DNA from: an uncultured Oscillospiraceae bacterium
GTDB taxonomy: Bacteria > Bacillota > Clostridia > Oscillospirales > Oscillospiraceae
NCBI GenBank assembly: GCA_934597585.1
Contig: CAKTSA010000034.1
Location: forward strand, 1-16,276
DNA: 16,276 nt
Direction: 5' to 3'
Within the stretch, counting starts at the first letter, position 1. Each line of letters begins with the position of its first letter. This document shows, one piece after another, positions 6,885-14,698 of the stretch. Made by a program: the position numbers and the translations under genes. The notes beneath the pieces are model-generated. The model worked only from the letters and a program-made list of their open reading frames with translations, ran no database searches and had not been told where the DNA came from.

Positions 6885-8027
6885 TCATATCTGCCGCTGC
6901 GCGGCGGGGATCCTGACCCGGAAGGCACATGCCGCCGCCAGAAGGCACAGGGCGGCGTCGATGCACCAGATCAGGGTGTAGCCGCCGGTGGCGGCCACCG
7001 TCAGTCCGCCGATCCACGCGCTGACGAAGCTGCCCAACTGGTGGAACAGAAACGCCACGCCGAACAGCGTGCCCAGCGCCGCCGGGCCGAACCGCCGCCC
7101 GATCAGACCGGAGGTGGGCGGCACGGTGGCCATCCCGGTGAAGCCCAGCAGGATGGCGAAGGCGTACATGGTCGCCAGCGACCTGGGCAGCAACAAAAAG
7201 CCCACGATCCAGAGGGTGCGGGAGGCGTAGAAGCCGCCCAGCACATTTTTCATGGGGAAACGGCTGCCCAGCCAGCCGGATACGACGCTGCCCGCCATGG
7301 TGGCAATGCCGTAAATGGAAAAGGCGTAGGTAACGCTCTGTTCCGTGAAGCCATAGGAGGTGAACTGGGTATAGAGGTGGGTCTCGATGATGGCCATGTG
7401 GAACCCGCAGGTGAAAAAGGCCAGGGACAGCAGCAGATAGGAGCGGTCACGGAAGGCCGATTTCAGCAATGGCCGCAGCAGGGGAGGCCTGCTTTCCGAT
7501 TGCCGGGCGTCGGCCTTTCGCAGCAGCAGAAGGATCGGGGCCAGACACACCAGCGGCAGGCACAAGGCGATAATGGCACCCCACAGGCCAAAGCCATCCA
7601 GCGTGCCCCGCAGCACCAGCGCCAGCAGGATGCTGCCCAGACCGCTGCTGGCGTTGATGACGCCGGACACGGCGGCAGCCCGCTTTTCTCCCAGCAGCGG
7701 CGTGACCGCGCCCATGATCAGGCCGAAGGAGAAGGCCCCCAGCCCCGCGGGCATCAGAATGCCGAAGCACAGCAGCAGGGCCAGCAGACCGCGGCACAGG
7801 GGCGTCAGCGCCAGACCCAGCAGGGCCATGGCTGCACCGCACAGCAGTACGGACACGTTGGAGGTCTTCAGCGCCGCCGCGCCGAACACCGGCTGCATGA
7901 TGCCAAAGGCCAGCTGGGCCGCCGCCAGCACAAAGCTGACGCCGGCATAGTCCACGCCGCTGCTGGCGGCGATGGCGCCGCGCAGCAGACCGTAATTGGA
8001 CCGGATGCCGCCGCCCGTGGCGTACAC
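6885..8027 (-). CDS. MFS transporter, with apparent 5' frameshift
   Basis: This 380-residue, strongly hydrophobic protein has about 11-12 predicted membrane segments in two halves around a charged loop (LLRKADARQSESRPP, about 170-185), as in major facilitator superfamily permeases of the single-polypeptide symporter/antiporter type. Substrate is not predictable. Transcribed divergently from a LysR-type regulator, which probably controls it. The frame can only start at the GTG at 8027, which has no ribosome binding site and cuts into the first membrane helix. A well-placed GGAGG (8067-8071 on the complement) instead precedes an ATG at 8058 in another frame. Removing one A from the AAAA run at 8052-8055 joins that ATG to the main frame (MKREKTAVCLVYATGGG). 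The gene may be a recent pseudogene, a sequencing error, or subject to slippage. Confidence 0.85.
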   Translation of the reverse strand: MYATGGGIRSNYGLLRGAIAASSGVDYAGVSFVLAAAQLAFGIMQPVFGAAALKTSNVSVLLCGAAMALLGLALTPLCRGLLALLLCFGILMPAGLGAFSFGLIMGAVTPLLGEKRAAAVSGVINASSGLGSILLALVLRGTLDGFGLWGAIIALCLPLVCLAPILLLLRKADARQSESRPPLLRPLLKSAFRDRSYLLLSLAFFTCGFHMAIIETHLYTQFTSYGFTEQSVTYAFSIYGIATMAGSVVSGWLGSRFPMKNVLGGFYASRTLWIVGFLLLPRSLATMYAFAILLGFTGMATVPPTSGLIGRRFGPAALGTLFGVAFLFHQLGSFVSAWIGGLTVAATGGYTLIWCIDAALCLLAAACAFRVRIPAAQRQI

Positions 8028-8112
8028 CAGACAGACGGCTGTTTTCTCGCGTTTTCATCTGAAAAACCTCCGGAAGGGGATATTTTTGCTGCGGACAGAT
8101 GTCCTCTCTGCT

Positions 8113-8141
8113 ATAATAGCAGAAAGAAACAGTGCAATCAA
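8113..8141 (-). promoter_or_regulatory. Candidate promoter of the MFS transporter gene
   Basis: On the minus strand TTGATT (8141-8136) and TATTAT (8118-8113) are exactly 17 bases apart, about 55 bases upstream of the ATG at 8058. The -10 matches consensus at five of six positions. It lies next to a LysR-type box, as expected for LysR-controlled divergent genes. Confidence 0.6.
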
Positions 8142-8162
8142 ATTGAAAGATAAAAAGAAAGG

Positions 8163-8179
8163 ATTCGATGTAATCGAAT
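8163..8179. promoter_or_regulatory. LysR-type box (T-N11-A dyad) in the divergent intergenic region
   Basis: ATTCGAT (8163-8169) and ATCGAAT (8173-8179) form a perfect 7-bp dyad around GTA. It contains the T-N11-A arrangement typical of LysR-type regulator sites (T8165, A8177). It ends 13 bases before the LysR start codon, fitting autorepression, and lies upstream of the candidate MFS promoter. Confidence 0.65.
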
Positions 8180-8192
8180 TGTTGGCGTGCGT

Positions 8193-9071
8193 ATGGAACT
8201 GAAATATCTGGTGACCTTTCAGACGATCCTGCAGTGCGGCAGCTTTGCCGAGGCGGCGCAGCGGCTGAACTACACCCAGTCCACCATCACCTTTCAGATG
8301 CAGCAGCTGGAGCGCGAGCTGCAGGTGCAGCTGTTTGAAAAGATCGGGCGGCGGATGGCCGTCACCCAGGCGGGGCGGGACATGGCGCCCTATGTGGATG
8401 CGGTGCTGCAGTCGGTGGAGCGGCTGTCCAATTTTGGAAAGGCGTCCGCCCAGCTGTCGGGCACGCTGCTGACCTATCAGCTGCAGCCGGTCCTGAAGCG
8501 GTTCCGGAAGGAGGCACCCGGCGTGAAGCTGTCCATCCGGTGCGAGAATTGCTACCGTATCCGGGACGAGGTGCTGCGGGGGACGGTGGACCTGAGCGTC
8601 CACTACGACGTGGGCGGCTACGGCGGCACCGTGACGGTGCAGCCCCTGGCGGAATTTCCCATCACGCTGGTGTCCGCGCCCCAGCGGCACTATGACGCCG
8701 GGGCCTTCCGGGCCGCGGACAGCCGCCAGCCCATCCCTCTGATCACCAACGACAGAAACGGCATCTATCAGCGGATCATGGACCGCTGGCTGTCCCAACG
8801 GCGTATCACGCTGGAGACAGTCATCGAGCTGGGCAACACAGAGACGGTGAAAAGCTGCGTGGCCGGCGATCTGAGCATCGCCCTGCTGCCCCGGTTCGCC
8901 GTGGAGCGTCAGCTGTCTGACGGCACGCTGCAGGCAGTGGACAGCGACTTCTCCCGGGAGCGGATCACCGCCGTGTGTTCCCACCACAAGAACAAGTGGG
9001 TCACCCCCGCCATGGCACTGTTCATGGATCTGACGCGTGCCCACTTTGCGGCGCTGGAACAGGCGGAGTGA
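8193..9071 (+). CDS. LysR-family transcriptional regulator
   Basis: The protein has 292 residues from the ATG at 8193 (MELKYLVTFQ, the usual LysR opening; a GTG lies two codons upstream). The winged helix-turn-helix covers about residues 1-60 (FAEAAQRLNYTQSTITFQM), followed by a linker helix and an effector-binding domain. It is divergent from the MFS transporter gene and probably controls it together with its own expression through the dyad at 8163-8179. No strong ribosome binding site is visible; AAAGGA lies about 30 bases upstream. The linker LSG at 88-90 runs almost directly into LTYQLQPVL, so a short stretch that normally forms the first strand of the effector domain seems absent. The effector is unknown. 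Confidence 0.92.
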   Translation: MELKYLVTFQTILQCGSFAEAAQRLNYTQSTITFQMQQLERELQVQLFEKIGRRMAVTQAGRDMAPYVDAVLQSVERLSNFGKASAQLSGTLLTYQLQPVLKRFRKEAPGVKLSIRCENCYRIRDEVLRGTVDLSVHYDVGGYGGTVTVQPLAEFPITLVSAPQRHYDAGAFRAADSRQPIPLITNDRNGIYQRIMDRWLSQRRITLETVIELGNTETVKSCVAGDLSIALLPRFAVERQLSDGTLQAVDSDFSRERITAVCSHHKNKWVTPAMALFMDLTRAHFAALEQAE

Positions 9072-9103
9072 TGAGGGTGCGGCAGTTTCAGGAAAAGCAA
9101 GCA

Positions 9104-9135
9104 AAAAGGCGATGCCCCGGCGGGCATCGCCTTTT
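9104..9135. terminator. Bidirectional terminator between the LysR gene and the long minus-strand operon
   Basis: AAAAGGCGATGCCC (9104-9117) and GGGCATCGCCTTTT (9122-9135) form a perfect 14-bp stem around CGGC. A-run and T-run flanks on both sides suit termination of both converging genes (stops at 9071 and 9141). Confidence 0.9.
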
Positions 9136-9140
9136 GCGGT

Positions 9141-9743
9141 TTATCGGGGCGTGGGGCCGCCGGTCAGCAGCTCCAGCAGCAGGTCGCCTACGGTCACAGC
9201 GTCCTCGATGGTCAGGTAGTGGGCGGCGGCCTCGTCCACAAACAGGCGGCCCGAGGCGGGAAACTCCTCGTCCGCCAGCCACAGCCGCAGCCACAGGGGA
9301 TACCGGGGCAGGAAGGGGAACCGGGCGCACACATCGGCGTTGGAGGGCTCCAGCTGCGCCCCCAGGGCAAGGCAGCGGCGGCGCAGCTCCGGCAGGGACA
9401 GCAGTCCCAGCCGGCGGCGGACGACCTCCTCCACCCGCCGGTCAAAGCCGCCGCCCCGCACCATGCCGTCGGGATACTGGCCAAAGGCCATCATGCGGCC
9501 CGTCAGGGGCGTGCCGTCCGCCAGATCCAGATAGTGCAGCAGCGTCAGGGCGTGCCACATGTCCAGCTCCGGCCGGGGGGTGCAGTCCGGCGGCGTGACG
9601 GTGACGGTCCGGCCCAGGGTGGGGACGATAAAGCCGCCGTCCCGCCAGATAACGGCGGCACGGCGGGCGATACGCTCCGGATCGCGGCCCATCAGCCGCT
9701 GCCGCGCCACAGAGAGCATGCTGTCATATTGGGGATTGGCCAT
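9141..9743 (-). CDS. DUF3786-family protein
   Basis: This 200-residue soluble protein matches the pattern I associate with DUF3786: an N-terminal ARQRLMGRDPERIARRA helix, a short beta segment (FIVPTLGRTVTV), LLHYL at 68-72, GTPLTGRMMAF at 77-87 and a C-terminal ADEEFP...HYLTIED stretch near 157-181. The family's function is unknown; in other bacteria it is found as a stand-alone protein or with iron-sulfur or corrinoid-related domains. There is no signal peptide and no cysteine cluster here. The start has AAAGGAG 7 bases upstream. It is the last gene of the operon, 13 bases after the DUF3810-like gene and just before the terminator at 9104-9135. Confidence 0.78.
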   Translation of the reverse strand: MANPQYDSMLSVARQRLMGRDPERIARRAAVIWRDGGFIVPTLGRTVTVTPPDCTPRPELDMWHALTLLHYLDLADGTPLTGRMMAFGQYPDGMVRGGGFDRRVEEVVRRRLGLLSLPELRRRCLALGAQLEPSNADVCARFPFLPRYPLWLRLWLADEEFPASGRLFVDEAAAHYLTIEDAVTVGDLLLELLTGGPTPR

Positions 9744-9756
9744 GGTCAGGCTCCTT

Positions 9757-10842
9757 TCATTCGTAGTAATACGCCAGCAGCAGATCCACTACAGTGCCGT
9801 AGTTCTGCACGCCGTCTGTCAGGCCGTTGGATTTCAGAAAGCCGTCGTACACCTTGGTGGCGGCGATGTTCACCGGGCCGTCGAACTGCGCCCAGTAGGC
9901 GCTGTTCCAGGCCAGATCGGCCCGGACGCCGTCCGGCAGGCTGTCGCGGATGGCCTGCCAGGCGTCGTGGTCGGTGCGGTACAGGGCGTTGGCCAGGTGG
10001 ACATAGCCCATGAGATAGCCGGAGTAGCGATAGGCGGCGCTTTCATGGCCGGTGGCGGCCAGGATGGCCACAAAGTTGCACTCCTGCTCGGCGGCGATGC
10101 CCTGCTGGTGGGCCAGCTCGTGGCAGATGTTGGCGGGGAGATAGCAGGCGGGGCTCTCGTCGTTCAGATTGGCCTCGCCGGTAAAGGGAAAGTAAAAGCC
10201 GCTGAAGTCCAGATAGCTCATGCCCTGGGAGGACACAAAGGCCTTGGGGGCCACGGCGGGCCGCTGCAGAAAGTCGAACTCCGCCAGAATGCCGTCATAG
10301 GCGGTCAGGGCGTCGTCAAATATCTTGGCGCGGGGCACAGCGAAGCGGCCAAAGCCGTCCCGCGGCACCGCATCACTGAGAGCGGACACCTGGTCGGCAA
10401 AGCGCTCCGTCAGCGCCGTCAGCTCCTCCACAGTGCCGCCCCGTGCCTGAAGGCCGGACTTGTCCTGAAAGCTGTCGGCCCCGTAGAACACGCCCCACAG
10501 CAGACAGAAGCCCGCATAGACGCTGAGTGTCGCATTCACCGCCGTCAGCGCCATGCGCAGGAGCCGCTTCCCCCGTCCCGGCCGGGTGATGAGGCACCGT
10601 ACCTGCCACGCCAGCCAGAAGAGAACGGCATAGATGCCCGTCAGGATCAGCACCTCCGCCACGGAGACGGCGGTCAGGCCGCACAGGCGGCCCAGGGCCT
10701 GCTCCAGGGGCAAAATGACATGGCCGCACAGCCAGTTCATGGCGGTGCGGCAGGTGCGCAGGGGGAAATAGACGGCGAAAAACGCCGCCAGTCCCGCCAG
10801 CCACCACAGATAGCCCCGGTTTTCCCGGGCAAAGGCCCTCAC
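9757..10842 (-). CDS. DUF3810-family membrane protein with an HExxH motif
   Basis: This 361-residue protein has three predicted membrane segments in its N-terminal third (about residues 11-28, 62-80 and 101-120), then a large domain that carries HELAH at 241-245. An acidic pair follows (AEQECNF, Glu252 and Glu254), giving a gluzincin-like metal site. The layout matches DUF3810, a family of presumed membrane-anchored zinc proteins of unknown function. Proteolysis is plausible but unproven. The GTG start overlaps the stop of the upstream thioesterase gene by four bases (GTGA), so it is almost certainly translated from the same mRNA. Its place in an ABC-importer operon offers no clear substrate. 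Confidence 0.82.
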   Translation of the reverse strand: MRAFARENRGYLWWLAGLAAFFAVYFPLRTCRTAMNWLCGHVILPLEQALGRLCGLTAVSVAEVLILTGIYAVLFWLAWQVRCLITRPGRGKRLLRMALTAVNATLSVYAGFCLLWGVFYGADSFQDKSGLQARGGTVEELTALTERFADQVSALSDAVPRDGFGRFAVPRAKIFDDALTAYDGILAEFDFLQRPAVAPKAFVSSQGMSYLDFSGFYFPFTGEANLNDESPACYLPANICHELAHQQGIAAEQECNFVAILAATGHESAAYRYSGYLMGYVHLANALYRTDHDAWQAIRDSLPDGVRADLAWNSAYWAQFDGPVNIAATKVYDGFLKSNGLTDGVQNYGTVVDLLLAYYYE

Positions 10843-11258
10843 GCCAGCTGCTTGCCGGTGAAGTACATCACCGTGTGGCCGGTGGTGATGAGCTTGCCGG
10901 TCTCGTCGCGGATCTCGGAATCGCAGAAGACCAGCTTGCCGCCCGCCTTCTGCACCCGTCCCGTGGCGATGAGCTTGCCGGAGGAGGGCCCGGCGTTGAC
11001 GCAGTCGATGGTGCCGCTGACGGTGACGCAGGCCTCCATCCTCGTGGTCAGAATGGCCATGCCGCAGGCCACGTCCGACAGGGTAAACAGGATGCCGCCG
11101 TGGGGGATGCCCCAGCGGTTCAGTGTCTCGGGGTGGATCTCCACCTCCACCTGAGCCCAGCCGTCGTCCACCGCCACGATCTTTACGTGGTTATGGACGT
11201 CAAAGGGCTCGCTGTCCAGGGCCAGGTTCAGTAATTGCTGTCTTCTTTCGTCTGTCAT
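10839..11258 (-). CDS. PaaI-type hotdog-fold thioesterase
   Basis: This 139-residue protein has the hotdog-fold thioesterase pattern: NRWGIPHGG at about 47-55 and the catalytic-helix Asp near 62 (LSDVACGMA), followed by GTIDCVNAGPSSGKLIATGRV. Members hydrolyse acyl-CoA or aryl-CoA thioesters in the cytosol. The real substrate cannot be read from sequence. The start ATG is 6 bases after the stop of the ATPase gene and its GGAG ribosome binding site overlaps that stop. Its own stop overlaps the next gene. Its presence in a transporter operon may mean that the imported compound is metabolised as a CoA ester, or the gene may simply be carried along. Confidence 0.88.
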   Translation of the reverse strand: MTDERRQQLLNLALDSEPFDVHNHVKIVAVDDGWAQVEVEIHPETLNRWGIPHGGILFTLSDVACGMAILTTRMEACVTVSGTIDCVNAGPSSGKLIATGRVQKAGGKLVFCDSEIRDETGKLITTGHTVMYFTGKQLA

Positions 11259-11264
11259 ACTATA

Positions 11265-11993
11265 TCACTCCGCTGCTTTTAATAATTGTCTCGTATAGTC
11301 CGCCTGGGGGTGGTCATACACCTCATCCACCGGCCCCTGCTCCACGATGCGGCCGTCCTTCAGCACCAGGCACCGGTCGCAGATCTCGTATACCACGTTC
11401 AGGTCGTGGGAGATAAACAGGTAGGAGATGCCGAACTCCCGCCGCAGTCGGGCGATCAGCTGCAGGATCTGGGCCTGGATGGTCACATCCAGGGCGGACA
11501 CCGCCTCATCGGCGATGATCAGCCCCGGCTTCTGGATCAGTGCCGCGCCGATGCACACCCGCTGCTTCTGTCCGCCGGAGAGCTGATGGGGATAGCGGTC
11601 ATAATAGCTCTCGTCCAGACCCACCAGCGCCATGGTGTCCCGCACCCGGCTCTCGATGCCGGCTCTGTCGTACTTGCCGTAGATATGCAGGGGCTCGGCC
11701 AGTGTCTGGGCCACGGTAAAGGCGGGGTTCAGGCTGCCCGCCGGGTCCTGAAAGACCATCTGGGGCCGCTTGGTATGGTGCGTCACCGTACCGGTCACGT
11801 CCTTTTCCATGCCCAGCACCGCCCGGGCCAGGGTGGATTTGCCGCTGCCGCTCTCGCCCACCAGCCCCAGGATCTCGCCCCGGTACAGGGTAAAGCTCAC
11901 GTCGTGGAGCACCTGATGGCGCTGCTTGCGCAGGGCGGTGCCGCCGCGGTACCACACATTCAGGTCCTTGACCTCCAAAACTGTCTCTAACAT
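11265..11993 (-). CDS. ABC transporter ATP-binding protein (DppF/NikE/CntF-like)
   Basis: The protein has 242 residues from the ATG at 11993, which overlaps the end of the upstream ATPase gene by seven bases. It carries a full set of nucleotide-binding motifs: Walker A GESGSGKS (46-53), Q-loop Gln82, signature LSGGQ (138-142), Walker B LIIADE (158-163) and H-loop His196. The phrase DEAVSALDV is typical of the second ATPase in peptide/nickel importers. It ends at [12 protein letters not shown], without the C-terminal oligopeptide (oligo_HPY) extension of OppF/DppF, so it is nearer in size to NikE or CntF. It powers the importer with its partner ATPase and the two permeases. Confidence 0.92.
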   Translation of the reverse strand: MLETVLEVKDLNVWYRGGTALRKQRHQVLHDVSFTLYRGEILGLVGESGSGKSTLARAVLGMEKDVTGTVTHHTKRPQMVFQDPAGSLNPAFTVAQTLAEPLHIYGKYDRAGIESRVRDTMALVGLDESYYDRYPHQLSGGQKQRVCIGAALIQKPGLIIADEAVSALDVTIQAQILQLIARLRREFGISYLFISHDLNVVYEICDRCLVLKDGRIVEQGPVDEVYDHPQADYTRQLLKAAE

Positions 11994-12769
11994 AGCTTCT
12001 TCCTCGTGGGAATGGCGGCGATGAGCCGCTTGGTGTAATCCGCCTGGGGGTCGTGGAACACCTGCTGCGTTGCGCCGGTCTCCACGATGCGGCCTTTTTC
12101 CATCACCGCCACATGACTGCACAGCTTGCGCACCACGTTCAGGTTGTGGGAGATAAACAGGATGGACATGCCCATTTCCCGGTTCAGCCGCAGCAGCAGC
12201 TCCAGGATCTGGGCCTGGATGGTCACATCCAGCGCCGTGGTGGGCTCGTCCGCCAGCAGCAGCTTGGGGCGGGAGATGATGGCCGCGGCGATCATGGCCC
12301 GCTGCAGCATGCCGCCGGACATCTGGTGGGGGTACTTGTCATACACCGCCTCGGCGTCCGGCAGATCCGCGTCCCGCAGCGCCTGCAGGGCCCGCTCCCG
12401 CCGCTCCTGAGCAGAGAGCTTTGTATGGACCCGCAGGGCCTCCTCCACCTGGGGGCCGATGCGCATGACGGGGTCCATGGCGCTCATGGGCTCCTGGAAC
12501 ACCACGGAGATGGCGCAGCCCTGCCGTTTGCGCATGTCCGCCGGAGATAGGGCCAGCAGATCCTTACCGTCCAGCAGCACCTGGCCGGAGACGTCCGCCT
12601 TCCGCTGGGGCATCAGGCCGGACACCACCATGGCGGTGACGGTCTTGCCGCTGCCGCTCTCGCCCACCAGCCCCATGATCTGGCCGTCGGCCACCGTCAG
12701 GCTGATGCCGTCCACGGCGTTGTGGTCCGCGTCGTGAAAGCGGACACGCAGGTCTTTGATCTCCAGCAT
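11987..12769 (-). CDS. ABC transporter ATP-binding protein (DppD/NikD/CntD-like)
   Basis: The protein has 260 residues from the ATG at 12769, with AAGGAGG 8 bases upstream; a GTG at 12775 overlapping the previous stop is possible but too close to that site. Motifs: Walker A GESGSGKT (36-43), Q-loop Gln92, signature MSGGM (150-154), Walker B LLLADE (170-175) and H-loop His208. The degenerate signature with Met for Leu/Gln is normal for the D subunit of this family. It lacks the C-terminal oligo_HPY domain (about 60-70 residues) of OppD/DppD. It forms the ATPase heterodimer with the product of the next gene. Confidence 0.92.
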   Translation of the reverse strand: MLEIKDLRVRFHDADHNAVDGISLTVADGQIMGLVGESGSGKTVTAMVVSGLMPQRKADVSGQVLLDGKDLLALSPADMRKRQGCAISVVFQEPMSAMDPVMRIGPQVEEALRVHTKLSAQERRERALQALRDADLPDAEAVYDKYPHQMSGGMLQRAMIAAAIISRPKLLLADEPTTALDVTIQAQILELLLRLNREMGMSILFISHNLNVVRKLCSHVAVMEKGRIVETGATQQVFHDPQADYTKRLIAAIPTRKKLC

Positions 12770-12771
12770 GG

Positions 12772-13572
12772 TCACGCCTCCTTCCGCAGGCCCTCGCCCA
12801 TCATGCTGACGCCCAGAATCAGCAGCACGATGACCGCACCGGTACACAGCACGTACCAGGGGGCCGTTATCATATAGCTCTGGGACTCCGACAGCATGTA
12901 GCCCAACGACACGTCCGGGGCGGACACGCCGATGCCCAGATAGCTCATGCTGGCCTCCGCCAGCACGGCGTTATTGAACCCGATGACCAGCGCCGGCAGC
13001 AGCACGCCCCAGGTATTGGGCAGGATGTGCCGGAAGATGATCCGCAGATGGGAGGCTCCCATCAATCGGGCAGATTTGACATAGTTCATGGCCCGGTGCC
13101 GGGCGAATTCCGCACGTACCACTCGGGCAAAGCTGGGAATAAAGGCCACGCCCAGCGCCAGGATCACATTGTATTTGCCAAAGCCCAGCATGGCGATGAA
13201 CACCAAGGCCAGCAGAATATTGGGAAAGGCGGTCAGCGCGTCGTTGATGCGCATGAGTACCTCGTCCACCACGCCGCCGAAATAGCCGGTAAAGGCGCCG
13301 ATCAGCGTGCCCACCGTGCCGCCGATCAGCACGGTGCACAGGGAGATAAAAAAGGTGGTCCCCACGCCCGCCATCACCCGGCTGAAGATGTCCCGGCCAA
13401 AGTTGTCAGTGCCGAACAGGTGGTGAAGGGACGGGGGCAGGAATTTCTGGCTGCCCACAATGGCGGTGGGGTCATAGGGGGTCCAGACGTAGCCGATCAG
13501 CGCCATGGCCGCCATAATGGCGGCGATGGTCACGCCGATGCGGAAGGAGGTGTTCCTCTTTTGCAGCAGCAT
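12772..13572 (-). CDS. ABC transporter permease (DppC/NikC-type)
   Basis: This 266-residue inner-membrane permease has about six helices. The family opening FGTDNFGRDIFSR is at about 53-65, and the EAA loop that contacts the ATPases (ARLMGASHLRIIF...LPN) spans about 168-186. AAGGAGG lies 8 bases before the ATG. Thirteen bases separate it from the upstream permease gene and two bases from the start of the ATPase gene that follows, so all are co-transcribed. The length is usual for NikC or DppC. It pairs with the upstream permease to form the channel. Confidence 0.93.
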   Translation of the reverse strand: MLLQKRNTSFRIGVTIAAIMAAMALIGYVWTPYDPTAIVGSQKFLPPSLHHLFGTDNFGRDIFSRVMAGVGTTFFISLCTVLIGGTVGTLIGAFTGYFGGVVDEVLMRINDALTAFPNILLALVFIAMLGFGKYNVILALGVAFIPSFARVVRAEFARHRAMNYVKSARLMGASHLRIIFRHILPNTWGVLLPALVIGFNNAVLAEASMSYLGIGVSAPDVSLGYMLSESQSYMITAPWYVLCTGAVIVLLILGVSMMGEGLRKEA

Positions 13573-13585
13573 ATCCGCACCCTCC

Positions 13586-14527
13586 TTACTGCAGCCGCAG
13601 CCGGGGATCCAGCCGCTGGTTGAGAATGTCGGCCAGGCAGTTCACCAGCACCACCCACAGCGCCAGGATCACCACAATGGCCTGCACCACCGGGAAGTCC
13701 CGGTTGGCGATGGAGGTCAGCAGCATACGGCCGATGCCGGGGATGGCAAAGACCTGCTCAATGATGACGCTGCCGGCCACGATATCCGCCACCGTCATGG
13801 CCAGGAACGCCACCGTGGGCACCACAGCGTTGCGCAGCACGTGGCGGTACAGCACGGCCCGGGGAGAGTTGCCCCGGCTGTAGGCGGTGCGGACGTAGTC
13901 CTTGTTCAGCTCGCCGGTGATGGAGCTTTTCAGCATCTTCACCGTCATGGCGATGCGGGGCAGGGCGATGGCAATAGCGGGGTACAGCAGATACCCCACG
14001 CTGCGCCAGAAGCTCTGTGCCGGGGAGATGAACGCGCCGGGGTCGAACCAGTGGAGCACCAGTCCGCACACCAGCGTCAGCAGAATGCCCACTACAAAGG
14101 GGGGCACCGCCATGACCACCTGGCCCAGCACCGTCAGCGCCCGGTCCAGCCACCCGCCCTTCCGGGCGGCGGCGAACAGCCCCACCGGCAGCGACACCGC
14201 CACGATCAGCACAAAGGCGATGGCCGTCAACAGCGCGGTGACGCCCAGCTTGCCGTGCAGCAGCTGAGACACCGGCATGGAATACACATAGGACGTGCCG
14301 AAATCCCCGTGGAGGGCGTTCACCACCCACTCGAAATAGCGGGTGAGGAAGGGGCGGTCCAGCCCCAGCTCCGCCCGCAGGGCGGCCACCGCCTCGGCGG
14401 TGGCGTCGCTGCCCAGCAGCTTGATGGTGGGGTCGCCGGGGATGATCTGAAACGCCAGAAACGCAAAGAAAGAGACGATGACCATGGTCAAAAGCATCAT
14501 TCCGATCTTTTTCACGACGTTTTTCAT
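13586..14527 (-). CDS. ABC transporter permease (DppB/NikB-type)
   Basis: The permease has 313 residues from the ATG at 14527. Several in-frame ATGs lie upstream (14533, 14536, 14545, 14566), but an AAAGAG ribosome binding site fits 14527 best, and MKNVVKKIGMMLL is a normal opening for the family. Family marks: IIPGDP at 28-33, LGLDRP at 54-59, GDFGTSY at 74-80 and an EAA-like loop (AYSRGNSPRAVLYRHVLRNA) near 205-224. It has about six membrane helices. It forms the heterodimeric channel with the downstream permease. About 170 bases with strong hairpins separate it from the binding-protein gene. Confidence 0.92.
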   Translation of the reverse strand: MKNVVKKIGMMLLTMVIVSFFAFLAFQIIPGDPTIKLLGSDATAEAVAALRAELGLDRPFLTRYFEWVVNALHGDFGTSYVYSMPVSQLLHGKLGVTALLTAIAFVLIVAVSLPVGLFAAARKGGWLDRALTVLGQVVMAVPPFVVGILLTLVCGLVLHWFDPGAFISPAQSFWRSVGYLLYPAIAIALPRIAMTVKMLKSSITGELNKDYVRTAYSRGNSPRAVLYRHVLRNAVVPTVAFLAMTVADIVAGSVIIEQVFAIPGIGRMLLTSIANRDFPVVQAIVVILALWVVLVNCLADILNQRLDPRLRLQ

Positions 14528-14569
14528 GGTCATCATCTCTTTCATGTTGGTTGGGGATATTCTCAATTG

Positions 14570-14680
14570 CCTCCCTCTGCGAGGGAGGTGGCTCGGCGTA
14601 AGCCGAGACGGAGGGAGAGAATCAGAATCTCATATTCTCTCCCCCAGTCAGCTTCGCTGACAGCCCCTCCCAGAGGGGGC
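14570..14680. repeat. Composite of five hairpins (REP/MITE-like intergenic repeat)
   Basis: Five perfect inverted repeats follow one another: CCTCCCTC/GAGGGAGG (14570-14588), CTCGGC/GCCGAG (14592-14607), GGGAGAGAAT/ATTCTCTCCC (14613-14643), GTCAGC/GCTGAC (14647-14661) and CCCCTC/GAGGGG (14664-14678). It lies between the substrate-binding protein gene and the first permease gene. Sequences of this style recur as intergenic repeats in Oscillospiraceae genomes, as far as I recall. In the operon it could reduce read-through or protect the upstream mRNA, which would give more binding protein than permease. Confidence 0.8.
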
Positions 14681-14698
14681 CTTAAAATTTTGCATGGG

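Noticed and set aside
6463..7017. A 184-codon minus-strand open frame covering the gene-poor stretch
   Set aside because: It overlaps the MFS 3' end in the wrong frame, crosses the MFS terminator, and shows no recognisable motif.
6774..8153. A 459-codon plus-strand open frame
   Set aside because: Antisense to the MFS gene and through its terminator, with Gln/Gly/Arg-rich low complexity and no family match.
9559..11154. A 531-codon plus-strand open frame
   Set aside because: Antisense to the DUF3786, DUF3810 and thioesterase genes, which have matching domains and ribosome binding sites.
14570..14680. CRISPR array
   Set aside because: The repeated units are hairpins of differing sequence, not identical direct repeats with unique spacers, and no cas genes are near.
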